Shown one piece after another: positions 43,565 to 53,059 of a stretch of DNA of 64,000 nucleotides. The first letter of the stretch is position 1, and every line of letters begins with the position of its first letter. Both the position numbers and the translations under genes were made by a program. Source of the DNA: Streptococcus ferus DSM 20646. Lineage in GTDB: Bacteria > Bacillota > Bacilli > Lactobacillales > Streptococcaceae. The stretch is taken from NCBI RefSeq assembly GCF_000372425.1, contig NZ_AQVD01000001.1, positions 465,595 through 529,594 of the forward strand, given 5' to 3'. The notes below the pieces were generated by a model. That model did no database searches. It was given only the letters and a program-made list of their open reading frames with translations, and was not told the origin of the DNA.

Positions 43565-44680
43565 TTGATTTATTTTGATAATGCAGCAACGACAGCTTTA
43601 TCACCAACCGTTATTGAGGCCATGACTGATGTCATGACCTCTACTTTTGGCAATCCCTCCAGTACTCATGCTTATGGCCGAGAAGCCAGCAAGCTGCTCC
43701 GAGAGGCTCGTCAAAAAGTAGCTGACATCTTACACGTCAACAGCAGAGAAATTATCTTTACCTCCGGTGGCACAGAGAGCAATAACACAGCCATCAAGGG
43801 TTATGCCCTGGCGAATCAGTCTAAAGGGAACCATCTGATTACCACTGCTATTGAGCACCATTCCGTCTTACATACCATGTCCTATCTGGAAGAAAGATTT
43901 GGCTTTGATGTTACCTACCTGAAACCAGTCAATGGCCGGATCACTGCTAAACAAATCCAAGATGCTCTCCGAGAAGATACCATTTTAGTCTCTGTCATGT
44001 ATGCCAATAATGAGACAGGTGATCTTCTTCCTATAAAAGAAATCGGTCAAATCGTGGCACAGCATCAAGCAGTACTTCACGTAGATGCCGTGCAAGCCTT
44101 GGGGAAAATCCCTGTTCATCCAAAAGAACTGAATATCGATTTTCTATCTGGATCTGCCCATAAATTTCACGGCCCCAAAGGTATCGGATTTCTCTTCGCG
44201 GAATCCCTGCATTTTGATTCGCTGTTGCACGGTGGTGAACAAGAAGACAAGAGGCGGGCTAGCACAGAAAATTTAACAGGTATCGTTGGACTCGGTCAGG
44301 CACTGATTGACAGCCAGGAGCGGCAAAAGGAGAACCTGGAGCATGTAGACAGGCTTCGGAAAACTTTGCTAGACGGTCTTAAGGATTGCGACTTTTACTT
44401 AAACTCTGCTCCTTCTGCCTTCCCTTATGTTGTCAACTTGGGATTTCCCAAGCGAAATAAAGAGACCCTCTTGACACAGCTTGATTTAGCAGGCTTTGCC
44501 GTCTCAACGGGGTCTGCCTGTACAGCAGGGACAGTTGCTCCCAGCCACGTCTTAGAAGCAACCTTCGGACAGGACTCCCACCGCCTAAAGGAATCCATCC
44601 GAATCAGCTTCTCTGAAAATAATACTATCGAAGAGGTCACTCTTCTAAGCAAAAAACTAATAGAAATTGTAGGACATTAA
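43565..44680 (+). CDS. cysteine desulfurase (NifS/IscS-like)
   Basis: PLP enzyme that takes sulfur from cysteine for tRNA thiolation or cofactor synthesis. The 371-residue protein begins IYFDNAATTALSPTVIEAM. It has TSGGTESNNTAIKGYAL (about 66-82), EHHSVLH (about 98-104), the PLP lysine in SGSAHKFHGPKGIGFLF (about 197-213) and the active-site cysteine in STGSACTAGTVAPSHVL (about 316-332). The start is TTG at 43565. It is probably the tRNA-dedicated desulfurase, since it stands apart from any suf cluster. It is co-transcribed with prs2 and the DUF1831 gene (2-bp gap). Confidence 0.92.
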   Translation: MIYFDNAATTALSPTVIEAMTDVMTSTFGNPSSTHAYGREASKLLREARQKVADILHVNSREIIFTSGGTESNNTAIKGYALANQSKGNHLITTAIEHHSVLHTMSYLEERFGFDVTYLKPVNGRITAKQIQDALREDTILVSVMYANNETGDLLPIKEIGQIVAQHQAVLHVDAVQALGKIPVHPKELNIDFLSGSAHKFHGPKGIGFLFAESLHFDSLLHGGEQEDKRRASTENLTGIVGLGQALIDSQERQKENLEHVDRLRKTLLDGLKDCDFYLNSAPSAFPYVVNLGFPKRNKETLLTQLDLAGFAVSTGSACTAGTVAPSHVLEATFGQDSHRLKESIRISFSENNTIEEVTLLSKKLIEIVGH

Positions 44681-44682
44681 AA

Positions 44683-45039
44683 ATGGCTTTTGAAACAAAA
44701 ATCACACTCCCAGATTGCAAATACAGCTATGCCATCAGCCCCAAAATTAAAAAATACACACTGCGTGATACAACCTTTAACCAAAATCGGCTTGGCAATT
44801 ATGAACTTAACCGTCTTCTGGAAAAAGTTCCAAACAGCGGGAATGGTTTTCCTCTAAAAATCATTATCAACAAAGAACTGACTGGTTTTAAACTTAGTAT
44901 TACAGATCTGTCCGGTCTTCGCCCTGTCAATATTTTCAACAAAGAGGAACACCAAATCCTGCAGGAAAAATTTTACTTCCTCATGGATAGTCTCGTAGAA
45001 CGTGACATTTTTGAAAAATCGGATAATGTAAAGGCATAG
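44683..45039 (+). CDS. DUF1831 protein
   Basis: A 118-residue protein of unknown function that follows the cysteine desulfurase in streptococci and lactobacilli. The sequence is soluble and basic (FETKITLPDCKYSYAISPKI, with LKIIINKELTGFKLSITDLS at about 67-86). Constant association with the desulfurase suggests a sulfur-transfer or tRNA-modification accessory role, but no motif proves it. The only cysteine is in LPDCKYSY near residue 12. The gene ends at a strong terminator. Confidence 0.8.
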   Translation: MAFETKITLPDCKYSYAISPKIKKYTLRDTTFNQNRLGNYELNRLLEKVPNSGNGFPLKIIINKELTGFKLSITDLSGLRPVNIFNKEEHQILQEKFYFLMDSLVERDIFEKSDNVKA

Positions 45040-45042
45040 AAA

Positions 45043-45087
45043 ATACTGTTCTCTGACAAAGTGTTTTATCAGAGAGCAGTGTTTTTA
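45043..45087 (+). terminator. terminator of the prs2 operon
   Basis: ACTGTTCTCTGA, loop CAAAGTGTTTTA, TCAGAGAGCAGT (one wobble), then GTTTTT. Confidence 0.82.
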
Positions 45088-45111
45088 GTTTAAAGAACTT
45101 CCAAGCAAAAG

Positions 45112-45143
45112 TTGTTGCTTTTTTCACAAACTTTTCTTACAAT
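45112..45143 (+). promoter_or_regulatory. rex promoter with a candidate Rex operator
   Basis: TTGCTT (45115-45120), 17 bp, TACAAT (45138-45143). Overlapping the -35 box, TTGTTGC-TTTT-TTCACAA (45112-45129) has a perfect right half and a partial left half of the Rex site TTGTGAA-N4-TTCACAA, suggesting autoregulation by NADH/NAD ratio. Confidence 0.5.
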
Positions 45144-45170
45144 AGTATCTAGACACTGAAGGAGAAAAGT

Positions 45171-45815
45171 ATGGCTTCACTAAATAAATCTATTCCAAAA
45201 GCGACAGCAAAACGGCTGTCTCTCTACTATCGCATATTCAAACGTTTTAATGCTGAAAAAATTGAAAAAGCCAGTTCTAAACAAATTGCAGATGCGATTG
45301 GGATTGACTCCGCAACAGTTCGCAGGGACTTCTCCTATTTTGGAGAACTTGGACGACGTGGCTTTGGTTATGATGTCAATAAGCTGATGAACTTCTTTGC
45401 AGATATTCTAAATGATACGTCAACAACAAATGTGCTGCTTGTCGGTGTGGGAAATATCGGACGTGCCCTCTTGCATTATCGTTTTCACGAACGGAATAAA
45501 ATGCGGATTGCCATGGCTTTCGATACGGATGACAATGAGTTGGTCGGCAGCAAAACGGTAGACGGTATTCCAGTTTATGGCATTTCTGACATTAAAGCTA
45601 AAATCCAAGGGACTGATATCCAAACGGCTATTTTAACTGTTCCCAGTAACGCTGCTCAGGAAGTGACAGATCGTCTGGTAGAGGCTGGTATCAAAGGCAT
45701 TTTGAGTTTTTCACCTAGACATCTGTCCCTCCCTAAAGGCATCGTTGCTCAATACGTTGATTTAACCAGTGAACTGCAAACTCTGCTTTACTTTATGAAT
45801 CAAGAGAAAAAATAA
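45171..45815 (+). CDS. rex: redox-sensing transcriptional repressor Rex
   Basis: Represses fermentation and respiration genes until a high NADH/NAD ratio releases it. The 214-residue protein has an N-terminal winged helix ([38 protein letters not shown], about 35-55), a GRRGFGYDV linker, and a Rossmann domain starting [17 protein letters not shown] (about 87-103). The C-terminal swapped helix ends in [14 protein letters not shown] site precedes the ATG. It is followed 11 bp later by an amidotransferase gene. Confidence 0.96.
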   Translation: MASLNKSIPKATAKRLSLYYRIFKRFNAEKIEKASSKQIADAIGIDSATVRRDFSYFGELGRRGFGYDVNKLMNFFADILNDTSTTNVLLVGVGNIGRALLHYRFHERNKMRIAMAFDTDDNELVGSKTVDGIPVYGISDIKAKIQGTDIQTAILTVPSNAAQEVTDRLVEAGIKGILSFSPRHLSLPKGIVAQYVDLTSELQTLLYFMNQEKK

Positions 45816-45826
45816 AAGGAGACCTT

Positions 45827-46525
45827 ATGGCAAAACCTGTGATAGGAATTTCGGGAAACGAAAGGCCACACGCTAAATTTCCAGATATTTTATGGTCCTA
45901 TACACCAACCGGCTATGTCAAAGGCGTCCAGGAAGCCGGAGGGCTTCCATTGATTATTCCAGTTAGTTCTGATACACAAGTTGTCGCCAGTTATGTCGGC
46001 ATGATTGATAAACTTATTTTAACTGGCGGTCAAAATGTGGATCCTGTCTTCTATGGCGAAGAAAAGGATACTTCTGACGATGATTTCTTCTTAGAACGCG
46101 ACCTGTTTGAGTTTGCCCTTGTTGAGGAAGCCATTAAACAAAACAAACCCATTTTTTCCGTTTGTCGCGGGACACAACTGATGAATATTGCTCTGGGAGG
46201 CAGCCTAAATCAAGATATTGAGAATCATTGGCAGGATGCTCCAACCGATTATCTAAGTCAAGATATGGTTATTACTCCTGGGACTGATTTGGCAGGTATT
46301 TACGGTACTGCCACTAAGATTAACTCTTTCCACCACCAAAGTATTAAACGCCTTGCAGATGGTCTTGAAATTATTGCAAGAGATCCTCGTGATGATACTA
46401 TTGAAGCGGTTCTTTCCGTAAAGAAAGACCTCCGCTACCTCGGCGTTCAATGGCATCCTGAACTTCTTCGAGAGAAACGGCCAGAAGATCAAAAACTCTT
46501 TGACTACATCGTCAATGACTTTTAA
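45827..46525 (+). CDS. class I glutamine amidotransferase-like hydrolase (PuuD type)
   Basis: A 232-residue protein of the gamma-glutamyl-GABA hydrolase family. It has the start [27 protein letters not shown] (about 64-79), the nucleophile cysteine in [20 protein letters not shown] (about 106-125) and the catalytic histidine in [10 protein letters not shown] (about 205-214). No synthetase domain accompanies it. A role in polyamine or peptide-derived glutamyl compound breakdown is possible but unproven. The gene follows rex in the same transcript and overlaps the convergent radC stop by 4 bp. Confidence 0.87.
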   Translation: MAKPVIGISGNERPHAKFPDILWSYTPTGYVKGVQEAGGLPLIIPVSSDTQVVASYVGMIDKLILTGGQNVDPVFYGEEKDTSDDDFFLERDLFEFALVEEAIKQNKPIFSVCRGTQLMNIALGGSLNQDIENHWQDAPTDYLSQDMVITPGTDLAGIYGTATKINSFHHQSIKRLADGLEIIARDPRDDTIEAVLSVKKDLRYLGVQWHPELLREKRPEDQKLFDYIVNDF

Positions 46526-47202
46526 AGCAAATCCGTCTCCTCGCGAAAACTATAATACTCTTTTTTACCAACGATGATGTGATCCAAGAAAACAATACCA
46601 AGGTCATCACATGATCGTTTTATTTTTTCCGTAAAGTGCAAGTCATTAGGGCTTGGATGGCTTGTTCCAGATGGATGATTATGCACAACAATCAGGGAGG
46701 TTGCCATATACTTACACGCATAGTGTAAAATCTCCCTTGGTTCTGCTACCGATCTCCTGACACTGCCGATGAAGATGGTTTGCTTTCTAATAATACGGTT
46801 TTGTGTATCCAAGTAAATCGCAACAAGGTGCTCCTGTTTCTTCTCAGAAAGCTCAGCCATCATCATTCTGGCTAAACGCTCACTGCTTAGGATCCTCTCC
46901 TGCTTAATATACTCTGCCTGATTGATGCGTCTGGCTAATTCCAACATCGCCTTGATTTCAATGGATTTCACCTTCCCAATCCCCCTAATCTTTTGTAGCT
47001 CTGACAAAGAAAGCTGACGCAAGTCGGCGATGTTATCCAGGGTACCTAAGATAGATTGGGCGAGTTTCAGAACATTTTCCTTTTTGGTACCTGTTCGTAA
47101 AAGGATGGCCAATAGCTCCTGATTACTGAGTTTTTCAGCCCCTTGGCTGACTAGGCGCTCACGCGGTAGAAGAGCCTCTTGGCTAAAATTGATTGTATAC
47201 AT
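46522..47202 (-). CDS. radC: RadC-family JAB domain protein
   Basis: A 226-residue late competence protein. The N-terminal helix-hairpin-helix region ([20 protein letters not shown], about 72-91) is followed by the RadC/JAB domain with a metallo-motif: [20 protein letters not shown] (about 172-191; His-X-His then Asp). Its induction by SigX is known in several streptococci, yet it is not needed for transformation in pneumococcus. ATG 47202 follows GGAGG by 6 bp; a longer frame lacks a site. A perfect cin-box lies 20 bp upstream. Confidence 0.94.
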   Translation of the reverse strand: MYTINFSQEALLPRERLVSQGAEKLSNQELLAILLRTGTKKENVLKLAQSILGTLDNIADLRQLSLSELQKIRGIGKVKSIEIKAMLELARRINQAEYIKQERILSSERLARMMMAELSEKKQEHLVAIYLDTQNRIIRKQTIFIGSVRRSVAEPREILHYACKYMATSLIVVHNHPSGTSHPSPNDLHFTEKIKRSCDDLGIVFLDHIIVGKKEYYSFREETDLL

Positions 47203-47221
47203 AAACCACCTCCACTCCACT

Positions 47222-47229
47222 TATTCGTA
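47222..47229 (-). promoter_or_regulatory. SigX (ComX) cin-box of radC
   Basis: Minus strand TACGAATA, identical to the dprA box, followed by the GGAGG site and start codon within about 20 bp. Confidence 0.88.
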
Positions 47230-47246
47230 TTTAAAGAGGATTTAAA

Positions 47247-47275
47247 CTAAAAAACAAGGCTAAGAGCCTTGTTTT
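47247..47275 (-). terminator. terminator of the AI-2E permease gene
   Basis: Minus strand AAAACAAGGCT, loop CTT, AGCCTTGTTTT then T residues. It overlaps the end of the gene and separates it from the competence-controlled radC. Confidence 0.82.
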
Positions 47276-48378
47276 TGACTTTGTTTTTTACGAACATGAT
47301 CTTTTAGCATTTGGTAAAGACTGGCCGATAGAGGTACCGCAATCAGCATTCCCAGCACTCCTCCCAGAGAAGCCCCGATGGTAATCACCAAAAGGACCCA
47401 CATGGATGGCAAGCCAATAGAACCACCAACTACTCGTGGATAGATGAGATTCCCTTCAAATTGTTGTAAGACAACCAAAAAGATGACAAAAATCAGAGCC
47501 TGCGATAAAGACTGGGTCAAAATCAGAATGGCCCCAATAGTGACACCGATATAGGCACCTACAACTGGAATTAGGGCTGTAAAGGCAATTAGAACGCCGA
47601 TAGTGGCTGCATAAGGAAGTCCCAAAAGTGTCATTCCTATGGCAGATAAACTTCCTAAAATGATGGCCTCAATCGTCTGTCCGACAAAGAAACCGTGAAA
47701 ACGTTCATGCAAAATCGCCTGGACATAATGAATGTTATGAGCAAATGGCGATAGATAGGTGTCTACAAGTGTCTTGAACTGGGCACCCAATTTTTCTTTG
47801 CTGACTAAGACATAAATTGAAAAAATCAGGCTGACAAATACTGACACTACCGCTGAGGCAATGGAGGTTACCGAAAGCAAGAGATTATTGAAGACCGATA
47901 ACACTTGACTTAGAATCTGCTGACTATATTTTGAAATAAGGTTGCTTATTTCTGCTTCAGAACCGATTTGAGCCAGCCATTTTGAAATGAGTTTATTATG
48001 CTGAAGCTGACTGATAACTTTCTTGATATCATTCGGATTGATTGATAAAAGCGATTTTAAACTGGCGATTAGGTCTGGCAATACAATATTAAAAATCAAG
48101 ACTAGAACAGCGCCAAAGGTTGCATAGGCTAAAATCATAGACAGAGGGCGCTTGATTTTTAAAAGCTGGGGTATTTTTACCAATTTCGTATAGAGAGTCT
48201 CGTAAGCTCCCATGACAATATTAATGATATAGGCAAGGGCAGCCCCCATCAGAAAAGGCTTTGAAGCGGTCAATACCGTTGATACTAGCTGACTGGCAGC
48301 GGACCAGTTTTTCTGAATGGCCAGACACAAGGCAAAAATAAGGACAGGATAGATAATATATTGCTTATTGAGTTTCAT
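47260..48378 (-). CDS. AI-2E family transporter (PerM/YdbI type)
   Basis: A 372-residue membrane protein with about eight hydrophobic segments: two at about 9-60, one at about 70-95, the central coiled region with SINPNDIKKVISQL, and a final block with the hallmark LPYAATIGVLIAFTALIPVVGAYIG (20-residue core at about 260-279) and VGGSIGLPSMWVLLVI (about 319-334). The family was named after autoinducer-2 export by TqsA, but many members are sodium/proton antiporters or unknown. It stands alone with its own terminator. Confidence 0.85.
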   Translation of the reverse strand: MKLNKQYIIYPVLIFALCLAIQKNWSAASQLVSTVLTASKPFLMGAALAYIINIVMGAYETLYTKLVKIPQLLKIKRPLSMILAYATFGAVLVLIFNIVLPDLIASLKSLLSINPNDIKKVISQLQHNKLISKWLAQIGSEAEISNLISKYSQQILSQVLSVFNNLLLSVTSIASAVVSVFVSLIFSIYVLVSKEKLGAQFKTLVDTYLSPFAHNIHYVQAILHERFHGFFVGQTIEAIILGSLSAIGMTLLGLPYAATIGVLIAFTALIPVVGAYIGVTIGAILILTQSLSQALIFVIFLVVLQQFEGNLIYPRVVGGSIGLPSMWVLLVITIGASLGGVLGMLIAVPLSASLYQMLKDHVRKKQSQKQGS

Positions 48379-48439
48379 GAGATCTCCTTCAAAGCTCTAT
48401 TATACACTAAAAAAGAGGCTTTTAGAAACTGAAATGCCT

Positions 48440-48469
48440 AAAAAAACCAATTCTAACGAATTGGTTTTT
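48440..48469 (-). terminator. terminator of the 6-phospho-beta-glucosidase gene
   Basis: Minus strand AAAACCAATTC, loop GTTA, GAATTGGTTTT then T residues, right after the stop at 48473. Confidence 0.85.
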
Positions 48470-48472
48470 CTA

Positions 48473-49912
<1,440 letters not shown>

Positions 49913-50512
49913 TTACTCCTTTTGATAAATGATTTTATGATTTAAGGGATCGATAACAGCAAGCAGATCAAAATCGGTACCATCGTAATTGAACTTTAGA
50001 ATCCCACAGTTCGTCATGCGGACTTTGGGGAAATTCTCTATGACATGGCGTGAAAATTGTGCCATAGCAGCTCCATGACTGACCATTAAGATTGTCTCCG
50101 CCTTTGTTTGATCAAGCACACCTCTAATCGTCTGATCCATTCGCAGGCGAACATCCATATAAGACTCTCCCCCGTAAGTGACAAAATAATGACCGTAACC
50201 AATATCACCTTGGAGAGGGGGATTTAGGTATTCCTGCTGTCCTTCAAAGGCTCCGAAATCTTGCTCTTTCAATCCTTTCAGCCGAATATAATCTGTTCGA
50301 CCGCTTGCTAGCTCCGCTGTATCACAGGCCCTCTCCTGAGTCGATGAATACACCTCATCAAAAACAAGCTGATGGGCTTCAAAATAGGCAGCCGCCGCTT
50401 TGGCCTGAGAAATCCCTTCGTCTGTTAAGGGGGAATCACAGGCTCCTTGGATACGCTTTTGCTCATTGAAACGAGTTCGTCCATGACGCATCAAATAAAG
50501 TGTTTTCACCAT
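49913..50512 (-). CDS. histidine phosphatase family protein, copy 1
   Basis: A 199-residue phosphoglycerate-mutase-like phosphatase. The catalytic RHG is in LYLMRHGRTRFNEQKRIQG (about 5-23), and the second histidine in MVSHGAAMAQFSRHVI (about 144-159). Residues CDSPLTDEGISQA and SSTQERACDTAELAS are typical of the branch that dephosphorylates small sugars or other metabolites. It is a tandem paralogue of the next gene upstream. The ATG at 50512 (MVKTLYLMRHG) follows AGGAGG. The substrate is unknown; coupling to the phospho-beta-glucosidase gene suggests sugar metabolism. Confidence 0.87.
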   Translation of the reverse strand: MVKTLYLMRHGRTRFNEQKRIQGACDSPLTDEGISQAKAAAAYFEAHQLVFDEVYSSTQERACDTAELASGRTDYIRLKGLKEQDFGAFEGQQEYLNPPLQGDIGYGHYFVTYGGESYMDVRLRMDQTIRGVLDQTKAETILMVSHGAAMAQFSRHVIENFPKVRMTNCGILKFNYDGTDFDLLAVIDPLNHKIIYQKE

Positions 50513-50520
50513 AAAACCTC

Positions 50521-51120
50521 CTATAACAGGATTTCTTCTCTGGTCAAAGGGTTGATTAGAGCTTCCAAACTTAAGTCCTGGCGAGAAATCCCAAATTGAC
50601 AAACAGCACAATTAGAAAAACGAAAGTCAGCTGGCAGAGTGATTTTCAGGTGCAGGATTAAGCCCCAAAGCGCCGCCCCATGACTGACCATTAACATCGA
50701 GTCATCCTTTGTTTTGTCAAGCACTTCCTGGATGGTCTGATAGACACGCTGGCCAACTTGATTAATATCTTCACCACCATAGGGAACCAATAGGTCCTCA
50801 AAAGAGTTGGCACCCGGACGAAACTTGGGCAGGAGATTTTCCTCTCGAGCTTCAAAAATACCGAAATTCATTTCCTTAAGCCCCTTTAACTGCTCGTAGG
50901 GAGCATCCGTAACCAATTTCAAGGTATCGGTCGCTCTCTCCTGAGTCGAGGAGTAGGCCTTGTCAAAGAAAATATGGCGTTCTTTAAAAAATCGGCCAGC
51001 ATCTTCTGCTTGCTGAATACCTACTTCTGTCAAGGGGGAATCAGACCAGCCCTGAACTCTCTTTTGCTGATTGAAAAGCGTCTCTCCATGACGCATTATA
51101 TAAAGTTTTCTTGACATCAT
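50521..51120 (-). CDS. histidine phosphatase family protein, copy 2
   Basis: A 199-residue paralogue of the preceding entry, 8 bp upstream of it. It shares RKLYIMRHGETLFNQQKRVQG (catalytic RHG at 9-11), DSPLTEVGIQQAEDAG, SSTQERATDTLKL and MVSHGAALWGLI. The two proteins are alike over their whole length, so they arose by tandem duplication and then diverged. The start is one of two adjacent ATG codons at 51120/51117. The substrate is unknown. Confidence 0.86.
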   Translation of the reverse strand: MMSRKLYIMRHGETLFNQQKRVQGWSDSPLTEVGIQQAEDAGRFFKERHIFFDKAYSSTQERATDTLKLVTDAPYEQLKGLKEMNFGIFEAREENLLPKFRPGANSFEDLLVPYGGEDINQVGQRVYQTIQEVLDKTKDDSMLMVSHGAALWGLILHLKITLPADFRFSNCAVCQFGISRQDLSLEALINPLTREEILL

Positions 51121-51247
51121 GTTCTCTTTTCTCTTTTAAATGACACAGATAAACAAGTTAACATTACTGCTTATAGTGTAAAATAATAAGAACCATTCTT
51201 CTTGTAAAATCTTACGGTATTCTGATACTATCCTTTGTTTTTCATCT

Positions 51248-51871
51248 CTATAAGTCCCAGTGAAGCAGTTCAGCTAACTTAGCATAGCCGTCAGGAGTCA
51301 AATGGAGCCCATCAGTGGTAAAAGAAGTTGCTAGATTTCCCTCTTCATCTACTAAATGGGGGAAGAGATCAATAAACTCAGCTCCAGGTAAAACCTTTAA
51401 ATTGTCGTTTAGGGATTTAATCAGCTGATTAGAGCGAATCTTAACCTTATCGGCATAGCGATTATCTTCATTAACTGGCAAAACCGATAGCAGGTAAATG
51501 CGAACGGTCAACGAATTGTTTCTAATCTGCCCAATAAGCTGACCGATCCGGTTGAAAACTTCTGAAACAGAGTAGCCTAAACCAAGATCATTGGTGCCAA
51601 TCAATAAGAAAATCTTTTCTGGATCCAAAGCAAGAATCTGCTCATCCAGGTGTGCTAGCAACCAATTGGAATCCGTTCCCGAAATCCCTCGATTTATCAA
51701 CTGCTTCTCTCTTCCTAAATATTTTTTAAGAGGAAAAAATTCCACAATGGAATCTCCTGCAAAAACAATCCCTCCCTTTTTAAATCTCTCATTCTCCTGC
51801 TTAAAACCTTCCAGGCGCGCTAATTGGTATCGTTCTAAATCTTTGGTAATCACTTCTTTCTGACCTGCCAT
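51248..51871 (-). CDS. SGNH/GDSL hydrolase
   Basis: A 207-residue esterase-fold protein related to PAF-acetylhydrolase-like SGNH enzymes. Block I is in IVFAGDSIVEFFPLKKYLG (serine at about 41), block II is GISGTDSNW with its glycine, block III is LLIGTNDLGLG (asparagine at about 94), and block V is TDGLHLTPDGYAKLAELL (Asp-X-X-His, about 185-202). No signal peptide is present, so it acts in the cytoplasm; lipid or carbohydrate ester substrates are possible. The same class sits next to HAD phosphatases in several streptococci. Confidence 0.85.
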   Translation of the reverse strand: MAGQKEVITKDLERYQLARLEGFKQENERFKKGGIVFAGDSIVEFFPLKKYLGREKQLINRGISGTDSNWLLAHLDEQILALDPEKIFLLIGTNDLGLGYSVSEVFNRIGQLIGQIRNNSLTVRIYLLSVLPVNEDNRYADKVKIRSNQLIKSLNDNLKVLPGAEFIDLFPHLVDEEGNLATSFTTDGLHLTPDGYAKLAELLHWDL

Positions 51872-51906
51872 GATATCCTCTCTTTCCTAGATCCTAGTTT
51901 AAGTCA

Positions 51907-52716
51907 TCAATGCCCATCTAGATAAGCTTCAATCGCCTCTAGGACGCCGTCCTCTTCATTGGATTTTGCTTCAAAACGCGCAGCCTCCTTGACATATTGA
52001 GGCGCATTGGCCATAGCATAGGAATAGTTACCTAAGCTCAGCATCTCTAGATCATTTCCACCATCACCAAAAACCATTAAATTATCGCTGGTATAGCCCC
52101 ACTCATCAAGCAGCTTCGAGAGAGCCCATCCTTTATGAATTCCCTTAGAAATGAGATCAATACAGCCAAAACCGCTCGTCGTTCCAACAATCCGCTTACC
52201 TGTGTCTCGTTTTTCAAGAGCTGCCATAATCTCCCAGGTTTCCTCCTCAGGAACGTCTAAGGTCATCTTGAAGAAAGAATCATTGGGAAGCGGCAAAAAA
52301 CTGGCTACTTGTTCTAAATTGATGAGATACGGTTTCAATGCATCAAAAACATCCTTAGGAAGGTTTTTCTTGAGATAAGATTTTTTCTGACCTGACAAGG
52401 AGATAATCGCATGGGGAAACTCTTTTTCGATAAAAGCAATGATATCCTCAAGATCTTCCTTGCTCTGAAACATTTCAAATAAGGGGATGTCTCTATGAAT
52501 AATGTTAGCACCATTTTCCCCGATAAAGGTCAACTTCTGGTGACATTCTGGGAAAAAACCTCTTAGCTGTCGGTACTGGTTGCCACTAGCCACAACAAAA
52601 CGGATATCACGCTCAGCCAGGCGTTCCAATAACTTAGTAAAGCGTTCTTTATCATAAGAGCGGTCACCTTTCAAAAAAGTACCGTCCATATCTGTTGCAA
52701 TCACTTTAAGTGTCAT
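51907..52716 (-). CDS. Cof-type HAD-IIB phosphatase
   Basis: A 269-residue haloacid-dehalogenase-like phosphatase. Motif I is VIATDMDGTFLKGDRSYD (Asp nucleophiles at 9 and 11), motif II is FVVASGNQYRQL, the motif III lysine is in KGWALSKLLDEWG, and motif IV is VFGDGGNDLEMLSLGNYSYA (about 211-230). A Cof-type cap lies between. Such enzymes dephosphorylate sugar phosphates, flavin or PLP; the substrate is not predictable. ATG 52716 (MTLKVIATD) follows GGGGAGC. It is complete, unlike the HAD fragment at 31.4 kb. Confidence 0.88.
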   Translation of the reverse strand: MTLKVIATDMDGTFLKGDRSYDKERFTKLLERLAERDIRFVVASGNQYRQLRGFFPECHQKLTFIGENGANIIHRDIPLFEMFQSKEDLEDIIAFIEKEFPHAIISLSGQKKSYLKKNLPKDVFDALKPYLINLEQVASFLPLPNDSFFKMTLDVPEEETWEIMAALEKRDTGKRIVGTTSGFGCIDLISKGIHKGWALSKLLDEWGYTSDNLMVFGDGGNDLEMLSLGNYSYAMANAPQYVKEAARFEAKSNEEDGVLEAIEAYLDGH

Positions 52717-52832
52717 TTCGCTCCCCTTTCTAAACAATCGACAATGTCTTTTTTGTCCATCGCAAACGGTTCATGAAAAACCAAAATCAGAGTTTTACGT
52801 CTGTTATGTGCTGCCCGCCTCTCTTACGTTTT

Positions 52833-52841
52833 ATTATATCA
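52833..52841 (-). promoter_or_regulatory. extended -10 promoter of the Cof phosphatase gene
   Basis: Minus strand TGATATAAT. The start near 52825 gives a leader of about 110 nt before ATG 52716, with only minor hairpins visible. Confidence 0.6.
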
Positions 52842-52952
52842 AAAAAACAACTTCCCTTTGGAGATTATAAAGGCAAGCTGTCTAGAAACAAAATAAGAAA
52901 AAATCAAGGCTGATTTCTCTTGTTTAGGGGAATTATATAAAAGTTTCCTTCA

Positions 52953-52991
52953 AAGAACCAACACTATCCTTTGAAGAACTGGTATTATCCT
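52953..52991. repeat. two imperfect 21-bp direct repeats
   Basis: AAGAAC-N6-TATCCT occurs at 52953-52970 and again at 52974-52991. The first unit also lies within the inverted repeat CTTCAAAG...CTTTGAAG. The 343-bp gap between the Cof gene and the Bsp-repeat gene otherwise holds only the Cof promoter and the Bsp gene terminator. Confidence 0.45.
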
Positions 52992-52993
52992 AC

Positions 52994-53026
52994 TAAAAAG
53001 AGCCAGAAAATTGTTCTGGCTCTTTT
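52994..53026 (-). terminator. terminator of the Bsp-repeat/CHAP gene
   Basis: Minus strand AAAGAGCCAGAA, short loop, TTCTGGCTCTTTTTAG. Confidence 0.82.
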
Positions 53027-53059
53027 CTGTCGTCATCTTCAAATAATGAGCAACGTTTT

